From Nemertoderma westbladi (lineage: Eukaryota > Xenacoelomorpha > Nemertodermatida > Nemertodermatidae), in assembly GCA_032718475.1 (NCBI GenBank), contig JAUCBJ010006450.1, forward strand, positions 1-64,000: a stretch of 64,000 nt of DNA, in the 5' to 3' direction. Below, one piece after another: positions 32,405 to 43,308 of the stretch (position 1 is its first letter; each line of letters begins with the position of its first letter). Under the pieces are notes generated by a model. That model searched no databases, was not told the DNA's origin, and worked only from the letters and a program-made list of their open reading frames with translations. Both the position numbers and the translations under genes were made by a program.

Positions 32405-34626
32405 TGATAAACAACCGCGACCTCTATACTAACAGCAGAACTGTTGAACAGACCAATACCCGTTAATATCCTTCTGCCAACCTAATAAGCTCTCGCCTAT
32501 CCAATAAGACACAAAGACTGCTCTACTGTTAAGTAAAGGGGATCAGGAGCGTGCTATTACTAAATTGTAAGGGTTGCTAAATACAAAACCGTTACCGTTG
32601 GATGGCGCTAATCTGCCGTCTGCTAATATATTTTACTAAATTTACACAACTCCTGCAAAATCGCTTGTTCCTTTCTCTACCTATTGCTCAATAGAGAGCT
32701 AACTGTTCGAATTTATGAGCCACGCAGGAATAACCAAAACAATAAACCCGAGTCGGCTCCCTAAGCTTACTTAAGACGAGTGCGAGAGGCCTTGCACTCA
32801 GAGTATTCTTACGCCTAATTCTATCACTATTAAAGCACGCTATTACCTACGTCTTTCTAATCGCGAATACTGGAGGTTCCCTAACATAATGTGTGAATGC
32901 GAGAATATTTAAAATAATCAAAATGATACAGTAACTGTTTCTACGTGGATAGTACCACTCCGAGTCTAAAACTGCCCGCGGCTGGCTTTAGGCCAGCAAA
33001 ACTACTAGCGTATCGTGCGTACCGAATAGTGCGTTCTAGCTGATTGCCCGCTAATGCAAATAACCGCTCAGCGTGAATAGTTTACAGTACACTAATTATT
33101 ACCTTAGCTACTCTCCGCTATGCTGCGTACTAATTCTTAATTTTTACTAATTAATTACAGTCACAAATATTTAACAGCGTACTAATTACTAAGAGTTCCA
33201 GAATACGTAATTCTAATTTATCACGCAACAGGTTTCGCTAGTAATAGCCTAAATTGCCGTATTACTTTGACCTAATCAGTAACTAATTATTGTAACTAAG
33301 AAATAGAAATCAATCAAAGGGAAAAGAGCGCCTATCTAAGCATTCGTAATCTTAGGCACACTTCAATAACACACCAATCAGCGTTAGAAATCACAGTTTA
33401 CAATTGTGCAATTCACTACTCGTACTCCACACTCAACGTTATAATACGCGCAGGCCTCTCCCGGATACATCTAGGATTCCTAACTAACCCAATTCCTGCC
33501 CCCCTAATACTAAATAGAGACAAAACCTGGATCATCAGCCCCCTAGATACTGTACCAGCGATTGGTCTGCGTGCCGCAGTGCAAGATACCCGCCCGCAAC
33601 GGTGACCCTGGCCAGCGTAGCCCGCTTTGAATCCTCCGCTCTCTCCTAGTCGCTCAACCCCCCGATGCGCCCACCGCCCACTGGCACCTTAGCCCTCCAT
33701 GATGCTAATAGCTACCGTAGCGGCGCATGCAAATCACAAAGTCTGACAGTCTCAGAAATCCCTTAGGATTATTGCGCAGAAAGGAATCACATAGAACCAT
33801 TAATCAAAAGGTAGAAATCATAGTTCAGTTGTAATTAGCAGTAATCGAAGGAATTATTGAGAAACACAAGCAAAGTAATCGCACTAGCAAATCATTCCAA
33901 GAAATTAATCAAAATTAGCAAATTGCAGAAAATACGATATCCTAATACAAAATTAGAGACAGCTCAGCAAGTAAATTGTAACAGGGGTGTGTCATGTGAT
34001 GAGTAAGGGTATACAACATTAACAGCATGAACATTAAGGTTCTACCGGCACACCGCCAATTTATAGGTGATCCGGATGGGGTGATGCAATAAGGTGACTC
34101 AATCGCTCTCCCATTGGCTCTCCAGTCCGTGCTAGCATTAAACCAACCTGGAAGCAGTTAGTCCAATAAGGAGGCCGGATTGTAGCCCTATCGTTTGCCC
34201 AAACCTCAAATTATTACCTTATATGGTAATGGTTCACGTCCCTGGCCGCTGAATGGCCAGGACAGCGTCCCTATATGATAGCCCTACTGATGCTAATATC
34301 AGCAAGCACAAAATCCAGGGTCCGAATAAACTTGCTACCCTGGGACTATCTACATATATCCTAATACAAAATTACGTAGGTAGGGCTACATACTATACAA
34401 AATGGATGGTTGCAAAATATATGGGCGTTTTAACTTCCTTACCTAAATGTCACCGCACTGTGCCTTATCTAAATAATTATACTGCACAACGGACTAATAT
34501 TACGTACAGTATAACGGACTAATAATTAGGGGGAGATGTTAGGTCACAAACAGTATTGGCTACCATCCACAAAGTTGTGTCCATGTATCCTGTCACCGAA
34601 AATAACACCAAAACAGGGTAGGTGTC

Positions 34627-35060
34627 AAGTCCTAGGGTACCTACCCCCCTACGTAGATGCGCTTCCATCATATGCGACTGAATGTAGTCTAGCGGGTTAA
34701 CCGCTCTCACTAATTATGCAAAAAAAACGTAAAATTCAGAATTAATTATGTAAACTATCATCAAAAATACACCTACAGGGTAGGTGGTCACGGTTAGGTC
34801 CTCAAAACAGATTAGATTCAAGTCCTAGGGTACCTACCCCCCTACTTAGATGCGCTTCCATCATATGCGACTGAATGTAGTCTAGCGGGTTAACCGCTCT
34901 CACTAATTATGCAAAAAAAACGTAAAATTCAGAATTAATTATGTAAACTATCATCAAAAATACACCTACAGGGTAGGTGGTCACGGTTAGGTCCTCAAAA
35001 CAGATTAGATTCAAGTCCTAGGGTACCTTCCCCCACTTAGAACAGATTCCGTAATGTGCG
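34627..35060. repeat. Subterminal tandem repeats of the 4.6-kb transposon
   Basis: Two and a part copies of a roughly 193-bp unit containing AAGTCCTAGGGTACCTACCC, GCGCTTCCATCATATGCGAC and TCTAGCGGGTTAACCGCTCT, on the left side only. Such repeats often bind the transposase. Confidence 0.85.
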
Positions 35061-35487
35061 ACAATGTAGTCTAGCGGTCCTGCAGTCAAATGTCGTGTCC
35101 TGGGGGTACCCCTGCTTTAGAATGTGTCATTGCCTGTGATGGGTCACCAAATGTAGGCCTAGTTTTGTGCTACATCCTCTTGGGAATTCTGTAATTTAGG
35201 AGTTAAGCACTTATCTTAGCATAGGCCTTTGGTGACTTAGTAATTTGTAGATCGAATGTAACATAGTTATAGGATCCAATGTAACATAATTGAGGTTACG
35301 TTCGATTCGTAAAAACTATGTTACGTTCGATCCTGATTACGTTCGGTCTGTCACCCCCACTCTTTATAGGCCTACCTACTGGTTGCAGTTCATTTCATAT
35401 AATTTATACTATTGATACTTTGAATTCATTATATTGGATACTATATACAAAATTTAATCTAATTTAAACTCTTAGTATATTTATCTA

Positions 35488-38400
35488 ATGGAGTCTGAAG
35501 AACAAGAAGATTTTAATTTTCTTACAACTAGAGCGAGTCAATACAGCAGGAAAGCAGCTACAGAAGTAGAAGTTTCTACATCAGCAGCATCTTCATCAAG
35601 TCGTCCTGTAAGAAAGCTGCAAGTGATAAAATGCCAGAACCATTATCAAAAGAAGGATTTGGGAAAGGATTGCTCTGAGTGCATTTACTTTCCCACATTA
35701 GAGTCTTTTCCAAATGGAAAGCTCCCAACTATAGCTCAAGTGATTGGTTTAACTTTGGTGGCAAAACATGATGAACAAAACCAAGCTCTGAAGGTTGACG
35801 TTATTTTAGATGTTGTATCAAATATGAGGCTCCAATGGATATATTGCAACATTTACACTGTAACACGAAAGTCTGTAAGAAACAAATTGGAATCTTTATT
35901 AAAGGAATACTAGCTTAAGGACTATCCTGCAACTAATAAGAAATATACTTACTGGCAAAGGTTCCAGGATTTTCAGGCAAAGTGCATCAAATTGACATCA
36001 AATGTGACAGTAGCAAAGAGAAATCACAGGGACTAATATGGGGTGTTATGATGACTGATGATGATCGGAAATTCTATGAAAATCAGTGTTTGATGCCACA
36101 AGTTGGGTACTGTTCTTCTTTTGTGAATAGGAAATGGGCAGTATCTAGTGAAAGGCATAATAGAGAAAGTCTTAGCAAGTTAAAGGCAAAGGAGAAGTCA
36201 GAGATTGAAAAAGAGAAGTTAAATCCTATTGCATGGTCTGATATTGAAGGTGGAATTTTGAGTGAAAGTAATGATGAAGGTGAATGCTTCGAATTGGCAA
36301 CACCTAAGAAAAGAAAGTATCAATTTGATGATGTTCTTGAATCAGAAAATGACCAGATTATGTCATTTAATTATAGACATATCCGTAATGGACCAAGATC
36401 GGTACGGCCAGAGGTTTATACATTGATGCATAAGTTGTCATCAGAATTTCATATGAGCAAAGCTCAAATAGAAGGTTCAATTATCAATGTAGCCAATACC
36501 CTATTTGGTAGAAATTGGAAAGCTTACAGTAATGATGATGCAACAACTGTTGATACACTGCCAAATCTGAGCAACTTAAGAAGAACCGAGCCATACATAG
36601 AAGCAATGGCCCTTAGCACTATTGTTGAGGATATAATGGAAGATAGTAATATGACATCAATTACATACTCGAGTGATGGGTCAAGCATGAGTGGAGTAGG
36701 TAAATATGTTGTGCAATCACTCACAATTAATGGTGTGCAGAGAGCACTACCAACACTTGGGATTTTTACAGAATCCAGAGAGAGTCTGAAGGATCTCGAA
36801 ATTATTACCTTAAAGATACTTTCAGCAGCAATAGGTCACAAATATTCTGAAAAAGATATACTTAAGAAGATTTCGTTTGTGATGACTGATAGCACTGCTC
36901 ATAACCTAAATGTCATTGAAAGTGTTTGTGAGGAGTTAGATGTTGATACTGTACCTGGAACACTCTTATGCAACATTCATCCATTGATGATGTTTCAGTC
37001 AAATATTAAACAGCTTTGTCAAGAAATACATGATTCGTTAGGACCACGTAAGATTAATGAATGTTTTCTGGTTGATCTTGACATGCATCATGAGTCATTC
37101 ATTATCAAAGCAATTAAGTGTCTTTCGCATTTTATCAATCGAGACTTTTCAGCAAAACCTTGGAATAGGCAAGGTCATTTTGATGAGTCCATCAAACCAA
37201 AGGTAAACATGTCATTGTGTCTAAAAGACCACCGATTTAATAGGATTAATGACTGTTGTCTAAGCTTGCTTTATCATCTTGATGACATTGCGAACTATCT
37301 TGATACTTTCAAGAATATTATGAATAACATATCGATTCTAGACCGCAGCTTTGTTGAGATGGAAATACTCAAACCAATATTGTGTACAATTTCATTAGTT
37401 GGAATTCATATTACTCGTCCTTTCGAGCATCTCCTCATGGACACATCAACTACATACTCAATGCTGTTAAAGTCATTTCCAAAGCTATTTGCTGATCTTA
37501 AGGAAATCCCAGCCATCAGATTCAGTTCCACATCAGAACAAGTTTGCACATTTGTCTCAAGTGAAATTTTTAAGAAGTCATTACCAAATCAATGCTTGTT
37601 AGATAACCTCAATCAAATTGCTAAGTGTTACAGCAGAGAAATTGAAGATCTGTTAACATTACTACTTCATAAATTTGCAAAAGGTTTTGAAAGACAGAAG
37701 GGTGCAATTTTTGGATTTGGAGAAAATAAAGAAGCGGATACAGGCACAGTTCTAAAAATTGCAAGTGCTACAGAAGAAGAAGTAACTAAGCTCGATCAGA
37801 CGATAATCCATAATGTTGGTGAGGAAAGAAGTGTTGGATTTGTCAACTATGAGATTGGTATCAGGGGGAAACGCTGTCTGGAAGCTGCATCACGTAAGAT
37901 GATATTAAATAAGGCCAGTGATCTGATAGCACAATGTAATCCTGCAGATTTAAGCAAATTTAGAAAGCAATCACAAGAAATAAAGGAACATAAGCTCAAT
38001 TGGAATGCACGTATGAGAGAACTTCAAAATATTGGATACACTGAAAAACAGGCTTTAAATACAAAGTTAGAGGAAACCAAATTAAATCTTCTGTCTTTTC
38101 TTAAGCACCAACAACCCATGGGACCATTTACTAACTCACAAGAGGTTAAAAACTTCATCAGTTGCTCGATTGATAATAAAGATGCAAATGATCGTCTATA
38201 CAGGGAAGTTAAATATGCCAGGACTACTTCTTTATCCCTCCCAGAAAGTTCTTCCGTTTTTAGATTAAGGAAAGATGGCAAAAATCTGGGTACAAATCAC
38301 TATGCAGACAATCTAATTCAGTATCTGGATCAGTCAAATAGTGCATCTACAATTAGTATGGCAGATCTGCATAATGTTTTAACAGGCTTGACAAACATGT

Positions 38401-38765
38401 CAAGTAAACCGTCATCAATAGGGCATATTGTAGAGAAAACTGTTGAAACATCTGGCATGAAGGTTGATATAGGAGACCATGTAATTGCATATTGGAGGGA
38501 TGACAATGACCTGCAATTAAAATGGTACCTAGGTGTTGTTGAATGTCAACTTGGAGATGGGAAATTCCTAATTTCATATCTCAAGAAATCAGATAAAGAT
38601 GGGTGCAGTTGGGTGTATCCAGAAGCAGCTGAGGTACTAGAAACATTGGAAGAACAGATAATGATGACACAAATTGATGTGACCTACCACTGCACAACAA
38701 GAATAAGATGTAATGTCAGTGGTGTCTTGGTAAAAAAGCTCAATGAGCTTTTAGCAGAAATGTAA
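35488..38765 (+). pseudogene. Transposase-like gene (two frames, 141 + 927 codons)
   Basis: The 5' frame (35488-35913) ends at TAG, after which the same frame continues with protein-like sequence (KKYTYWQRFQDFQAKC). A one-base shift near 35985 leads into the 927-codon frame (35982-38765), so the gene has one stop and one frameshift. In the long frame I see a possible RNase H-like core: TYSSDGSSMSG (Asp near residue 232), FVMTDSTAHN (Asp near 303), and CNIHPL, a C-x2-H motif near 330. D, D and CxxH in that order is common to several eukaryotic DDE transposases. The third acidic residue is not obvious. The C-terminus has a small Tudor/chromo-like segment (VGDHVIAYWRDDND-like, WYLGVVE, WVYPEAAEVLE). 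Similar uncharacterised proteins are common in marine invertebrates, as far as I recall. Confidence 0.7.
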
Positions 38766-39232
38766 CTCGAGAGTCAGGACTAATTACAACATAGATACAT
38801 TTTATTATATCTACAAAGTACAAAACTTTAAAAATGTATTGCATTTTATACCTTATACATGTTCATGTTCATCTTGTTTAGGAATGCCAACACAGCTTCT
38901 AAATTAGCGCACAAACATCATTTTATTAAATAGTGCTGCTACCCGCTAAGATTATAGTGGACCATGATGACTGCCGTAAATAATGAGGTAATCACCGAAA
39001 CTTTGATATGATAGGTAGGTATCCTAAAAAATGGATCCTACCAAATATTTGCACGTTTTTCATCACCAGTAGACTAATTAACATGTTTTGGACAGGTAGG
39101 CAACCCCTTAAAACCCTTTTCAAAAAATAACATCCCCCCCCTACTAATATTGCATACTGCATAACGGACTAATACTGCATACAGTATAACGACTAATAAT
39201 GTGGATACAGCGCCATATACCGTAACATAGGG

Positions 39233-39302
39233 GCAGCCCTAAATATCAGCTGGAGACAACACATGACAAACGCCGAGCTTTTATGGTACAATACCACCTG
39301 TA
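39233..39302 (+). pseudogene. Outer LINE, segment right of the BEL insertion
   Basis: This encodes AALNISWRQHMTNAELL and TIPPV, continuing the reading broken at 14262. It is interrupted after about 39302 by a second LINE and resumes near 41553. Confidence 0.75.
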
Positions 39303-41552
39303 TGACTACCGGTAAGACTTAGTCTGCGTGCTAGCAGAACAACGAAATCTGCCTTGCCACGGCATGACTGGTCCTCTCTGTTGCAACAGCCAAGTGTGAG
39401 ATCCAGCTTCACACTACAGCTGAGCAACAGGTATGAGGCTCTTGCCTCTGAGGCGGCAGATCACTGTGAGGGCTATACTGCCTTTACAGAAGCAGTTAAG
39501 TTAGCAGCTGCAGAAACAGTTCCTGTATACCCTCGAAACAGGAAAAGGGCCCCCTGGACTGACAACAAAATTCAGAAGTGCCGAAATGACCTTCATAAGG
39601 CGCAGAAAGAGTCCCGACTCAAACAGACTACAGCGGCCAAGAATGCAGTTAAAGCTGCATCTAGGTCCCTGAACAGGCAGTACTCTGTTAATCTACAGGA
39701 GCTAATAAACCAACAGGTTGATGCCATCAATGATGCTGACGACAGCAGGCAATCATCCCAGGCATGGAAATCGATCAATCTGCTTACTGGGCGGAAAAGC
39801 CAACCAACCACCAAGGTTAAGGCTGAATCACCAGCCGATCGCCTCAATGGTTGGAAAGCCCACTTTGAAAAGCTCCTCAATAATGACAGGGTATTGCCTG
39901 ATAACTTTATAGAAGTAAAAGTGTCTGAGTCTGTACTCCCAGATATTCCCATTGGCGATATCTCCTTTGCAGAAGTGAAGGCTGCTGCAAAGAGCATTAA
40001 GACCAATCGTGCCAGTGGAGTAGATGGTGTTCCCCCTGAGGTCTTTAAAATACCTGAGTGTTTAAAGCTCATCTATCCCATCATAGTAGACATGTACCGT
40101 ACAACAAGAGTCCCACAAGAAATGAAAACAAATAAGTTGGTGCCAGTTCCCAAGAAAGGGCAACCTAACACTCTATGGTTCTTTTCGGGGAATCTCATTG
40201 ATCTCGATTGCTGCAAAACTATACAATAGAATTCTATTAAATCGCATCAGGGATCCCATTGAGAGACTGCTACGTGGAAATCAGAATGGGTTCCGTAAAG
40301 GTCGTGGGACCATGGAGCCCATTTTGGCACTTAGAAGGATAATTGAAGAGTTATCAAAAAAGAATGACAGGCATCTGGCTGTTATCTTTGTTGACTTCTT
40401 CAAGGCCTTTGATTCAGTCTCTCGCTCACGTATGTTCAGCATACTTTCATTATATGGGATTCCTGATGAAATTATTGCAGCAATCAGATCAGTATACGAT
40501 GGTTCGACAACATTTGTGTCTACTGTTGACGGTGACACAGAACCATTTGAAGTGTTATGGGGCGTCCTCCAAGGAGACACACTTGCACCATTCTTGTTCA
40601 TTATTGTGGTTGACTATGTTCTACGCATGTCCTTAGATCATCATAATGATGATGGGGTGATGATAACTCCACCTACTGGCTCCAGAAGTCGAGGAAATCC
40701 TGCCAAGTACCTAACTGATCTAGACTTTGCTGATGACTTAGGAGTACTCTCAGAATCATTAGAGGGAGCCCAGCGGCTCCTCAGCTCATTAGAACATGCT
40801 GCTTCTAGTGTTGGTCTTTTTATTAACTCCAGAAAGACCAAAATTCTGACAGTTAACTTTGAAAGTCCTCAGCAAGTCTCTGATCGGATGAGCATAAGCT
40901 CAAAGGATGGTATGCTTGAGCATGTGGACGACTTCTGTTACCTGCAGACCTGGGATCATGGATCCGGAAGTCAGGTGAGGACCTTCGAATACGTAAGGGA
41001 AAGGCATGGGCAGCCTTGAATTAGGCTTTCCAGGATTTGGAAGTCACCTAGAATTAATCGGAAACTTAAGGTCCGATTACTTAGAGCAGCAGTAGTTCCA
41101 GTACTCCTCTACGGGAGTCCATGCTGGGCTCTAACTGCTGAGGACACCAAATCTCTGGATGGCACATTCACAAGAATGCTACGCCGGGTACATTGTGTCA
41201 AGTACAATGCACACATCTCCAACCAGACACTATATAACATTGGAGGTGTCTCATTGGTTCCCCCAAGCTTGACACTAGAACAAAATCGCCTCCGCTTTGC
41301 AGGACATTGCTTTCGCCGTGAGGACCAGCCAGTGCATAATCTTGTACTTTGGCAGCCTCATGGAGTGAATAAGCATGGTGGACAGCCCATGACTTTCTTG
41401 AGACGCATCTTAAAGGACACTGGCCTTAAAGATGCGGATGATCTAGCAAATGTCATGGGTGATAGGGAGTTGTGGCGGTGCAATTTTGTTGACAAGCCGG
41501 CACAGCATTCTTAAAAATGCAGCTGCAATGCAGCATGCCGATCCTAGTAGTA
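39303..41552 (+). mobile_element. Second non-LTR retrotransposon, 5'-truncated, with TAG-repeat tail
   Basis: It is inserted in the outer LINE. It starts abruptly within the pre-RT region and ends in (TAG)n near 41540-41552, immediately before the outer LINE resumes with STTLRVRRLRFSGHC. Both LINEs share the same domain plan and end in TAG/GTA repeats, so they belong to related families. Confidence 0.8.
39354..41514 (+). pseudogene. LINE reverse transcriptase ORF (frameshifted)
   Basis: Segment one (39354-40229) covers the linker and the start of RT: SLNRQYSVNLQELINQQV, KSIKTNRASGVDGVPPEVFK. A frame shift near 40185 joins to SLISIAAKLYNRILLNRI, NQNGFRKGRGTMEPILALRR, VIFVDFFKAFDSVSRSRMF, WGVLQGDTLAPFLFIIV and LDFADDLGVLSESL (the catalytic ADD), then SVGLFINSRKTKIL. 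More lesions follow near 40945-41170, then LRFAGHCFRREDQPVHNL, the typical C-terminus. The endonuclease is absent because of 5' truncation. It is not functional in this copy. Confidence 0.85.
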
Positions 41553-41857
41553 GTAGTAGTATCAACCACCCTCCGTGTACGCAGATTAAGATTCAGTGGG
41601 CACTGCTGGCGAAGTAAAGACGAGGTCATACTAGATATACTTCTCTGGCATCCAACTCATGGAAAGCGTAGTCGTGGACGACCGGCCATAACATACTGAC
41701 ATATATAGATCAACTTGAAAGAGATACTGAACTTGGGAGAAACGAAATTGCGACAACTATGGAGAATCGGGAAGCCTGGAAGGATCTCATTTCCACTGTC
41801 CGAGTTCGCTCGACCTAGCACCTAGCAGCCTAGTTGTAGTACCGGTAGTAGTATTAT
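41553..41857 (+). pseudogene. Outer LINE, 3' end
   Basis: This encodes STTLRVRRLRFSGHCWRSKD, ILLWHPTHGKRSRGRPAITY and, after a frame change, IATTMENREAWKDLISTVRV, ending at TAG (41815-41817). A short tail with GTAGTACCGGTAGTAGTA follows. This is the natural 3' end of the outer LINE. Confidence 0.8.
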
Positions 41858-41861
41858 ACAA

Positions 41862-42027
41862 TGGAATACCAGTAATGGATTCCAATTCCATATTTCAGTA
41901 TTTCCAAACCTACTCCAAAAGTTGAATTTTAAACCCTTCTCCAAAAGTTGAATTATAATAAAAAGTTAAATTTTAAAAAACAAAGTTGAAATTTCAATTC
42001 AGTTGAAAATATAACTTCTCCCCAACT
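41862..42027. repeat. Second, truncated copy of the 5717-6240 repeat
   Basis: ACAATGGAATACCAGTAATG onward matches 6050-6240 with few changes, ending AACTTCTCCCCAACTGA. Only the right part of the family is present. Confidence 0.75.
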
Positions 42028-43308
42028 GAGTAGGCCTATAGTATATACTGATAGTACAGTACACTGCCTGACTGCACTGCTTGCTATAGTACAGAGTAAC
42101 AGACAGACAGGCAGTAGTACTGTAGTACTGTACTGGTAACAGTAAGTAGCCTACTGAAATAGGCTAAGGGCAGAAGGGTGAATAGTTGGGCAGTTGGGGG
42201 TTAGGCCTACTAACTTACATCTTACTGTCTTACATCCTTATGGCCCAAAGGGACGGCCCTCGACTGCCCTCGTCAATCCATGCAATCTGTAAATGGCAAT
42301 TATCTGATTATGTCCAAGATTCCGAAGTAGCTCCATCCTGCCTCCATTGCTGATTGCAGCAGTGCAGAGCAGAACTCTCGCCATGTAGTGTTGTACTGCT
42401 TAGTCTAGTCAGTCAGTTAGTACGGTCAGACGGTACCGGTCAGCCGGTACTTACTGAAGAATTCCCCCTCCATCTTGTGTCTATGACAAACAGACAATAG
42501 CAGGGATCTCTACCGGCAACGTTGAACGTTGCGTTGCTATCTTAAACTAAGATAAGCCTGTGGCCGTGGCCCTTCAGACTGTGTAGTTGTAGTCTTGTAG
42601 TGTAGTATAAATACAGAATAAATACAGAAATAAAATACAGGCCAATGCAATATCATCTGATCATTGTATCATGTAGGGTAGGCCTATCATTCAAAATACT
42701 GAAATACCGATATACAGATATATCATTTCAGCATTTTCATTGTTGATATCCAGATATCTGATGATAATTGCAGATTGTGTTACATCGTTCACTAGGTAGG
42801 CCTACTTCTGCTGTTCTGTACTTCCAGACTTCGTTGCTAGGCCATTTCACCATTTAGCTTCACCCCACCGCGTGACCGCGACCTGTCTGGTAAAGTTGAC
42901 TTGAGTACCAAAGTACCGATACCTGGATACAGATACCTGGATATCAGTACCTCTGAGCACTGACTCTGACAGTGACGGATTCAGCGTCCGACTGCTGGAC
43001 TGTCTAATTTGACTAGGCCAGTCAGTAGGCTACCCTATCTGCCTATCTCAACTGTCAATTGCAGAATTGTTCGCGGTTGGTTTGTTATTCTTTTACTTAT
43101 CACTCAGGGCTGCAGTCCTGCAGTGTTCATTCCTCTCCACCCACTGACCCGCTATACAGCTGGGTACACGTGTACACCGGTACACGTGCACTCTATGCTC
43201 TACTCACGATTTCTGTGTACGTGACAATCGTGAGATTCACCAACCGTGTAGACATAGAAGCGGTACAACCTTGCCTTCTACACCAGTCTTCCAAACCATC
43301 TTTTGAAA
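42028..43308 (+). promoter_or_regulatory. Region upstream of KCMF1, probable 5' UTR and promoter
   Basis: No gene and no transposon that I can delimit. CAGTAC/GTACTG words and CCGATACCTGGATA-like repeats occur (42890-42950). The KCMF1 start codon follows at 43309. A promoter is expected here by position only. I see no decisive TATA box. Confidence 0.3.

Larger units (their letters stand above)
34525..39142 (+). mobile_element. 4.6-kb DNA transposon, superfamily not recognised
   Basis: It is inserted in the right BEL LTR and flanked by the 7-bp repeat ACTAATA (34518-34524 and 39143-39149). The left LTR shows the empty site GGACTAATATTGCAT. The termini are imperfect inverted repeats: ATTAGGGGGAGATGTTAGG at the left, and the complement of AGGGGGGGGATGTTATTT at the right. 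It contains a roughly 193-bp subterminal repeat and one broken transposase-like gene (35488-38765). The exact TSD length could shift by a base or two if the termini are defined differently. Confidence 0.85.
14263..39227 (-). mobile_element. Giant BEL/Pao LTR retrotransposon with nested insertions
   Basis: Two LTRs beginning TGATAAACAACC and ending CCGTAACA (TG...CA on the plus strand) enclose four minus-strand ORFs. The flanks carry the 5-bp duplication TAGGG (14258-14262 and 39228-39232), as expected for BEL/Pao. Both LTRs have been enlarged by later insertions: a 1.2-kb element in the left one and a 4.6-kb DNA transposon in the right one. Without them each LTR is about 2.2 kb and the whole element about 19 kb, which is very long for this group. 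The transcript would run right to left: 5' LTR (right), a leader of about 1.3 kb, ORF1, gag-pol, ORF3, ORF4, 3' LTR (left). Confidence 0.92.
32405..39227 (-). repeat. BEL 5' LTR (right copy, split by a DNA transposon)
   Basis: LTR sequence occupies 32405-34524 and resumes at 39150 (after the second copy of ACTAATA) to 39227, ending CCGTAACA followed by the target duplication TAGGG. It is co-linear with the left LTR except for the two insertions. Confidence 0.9.
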
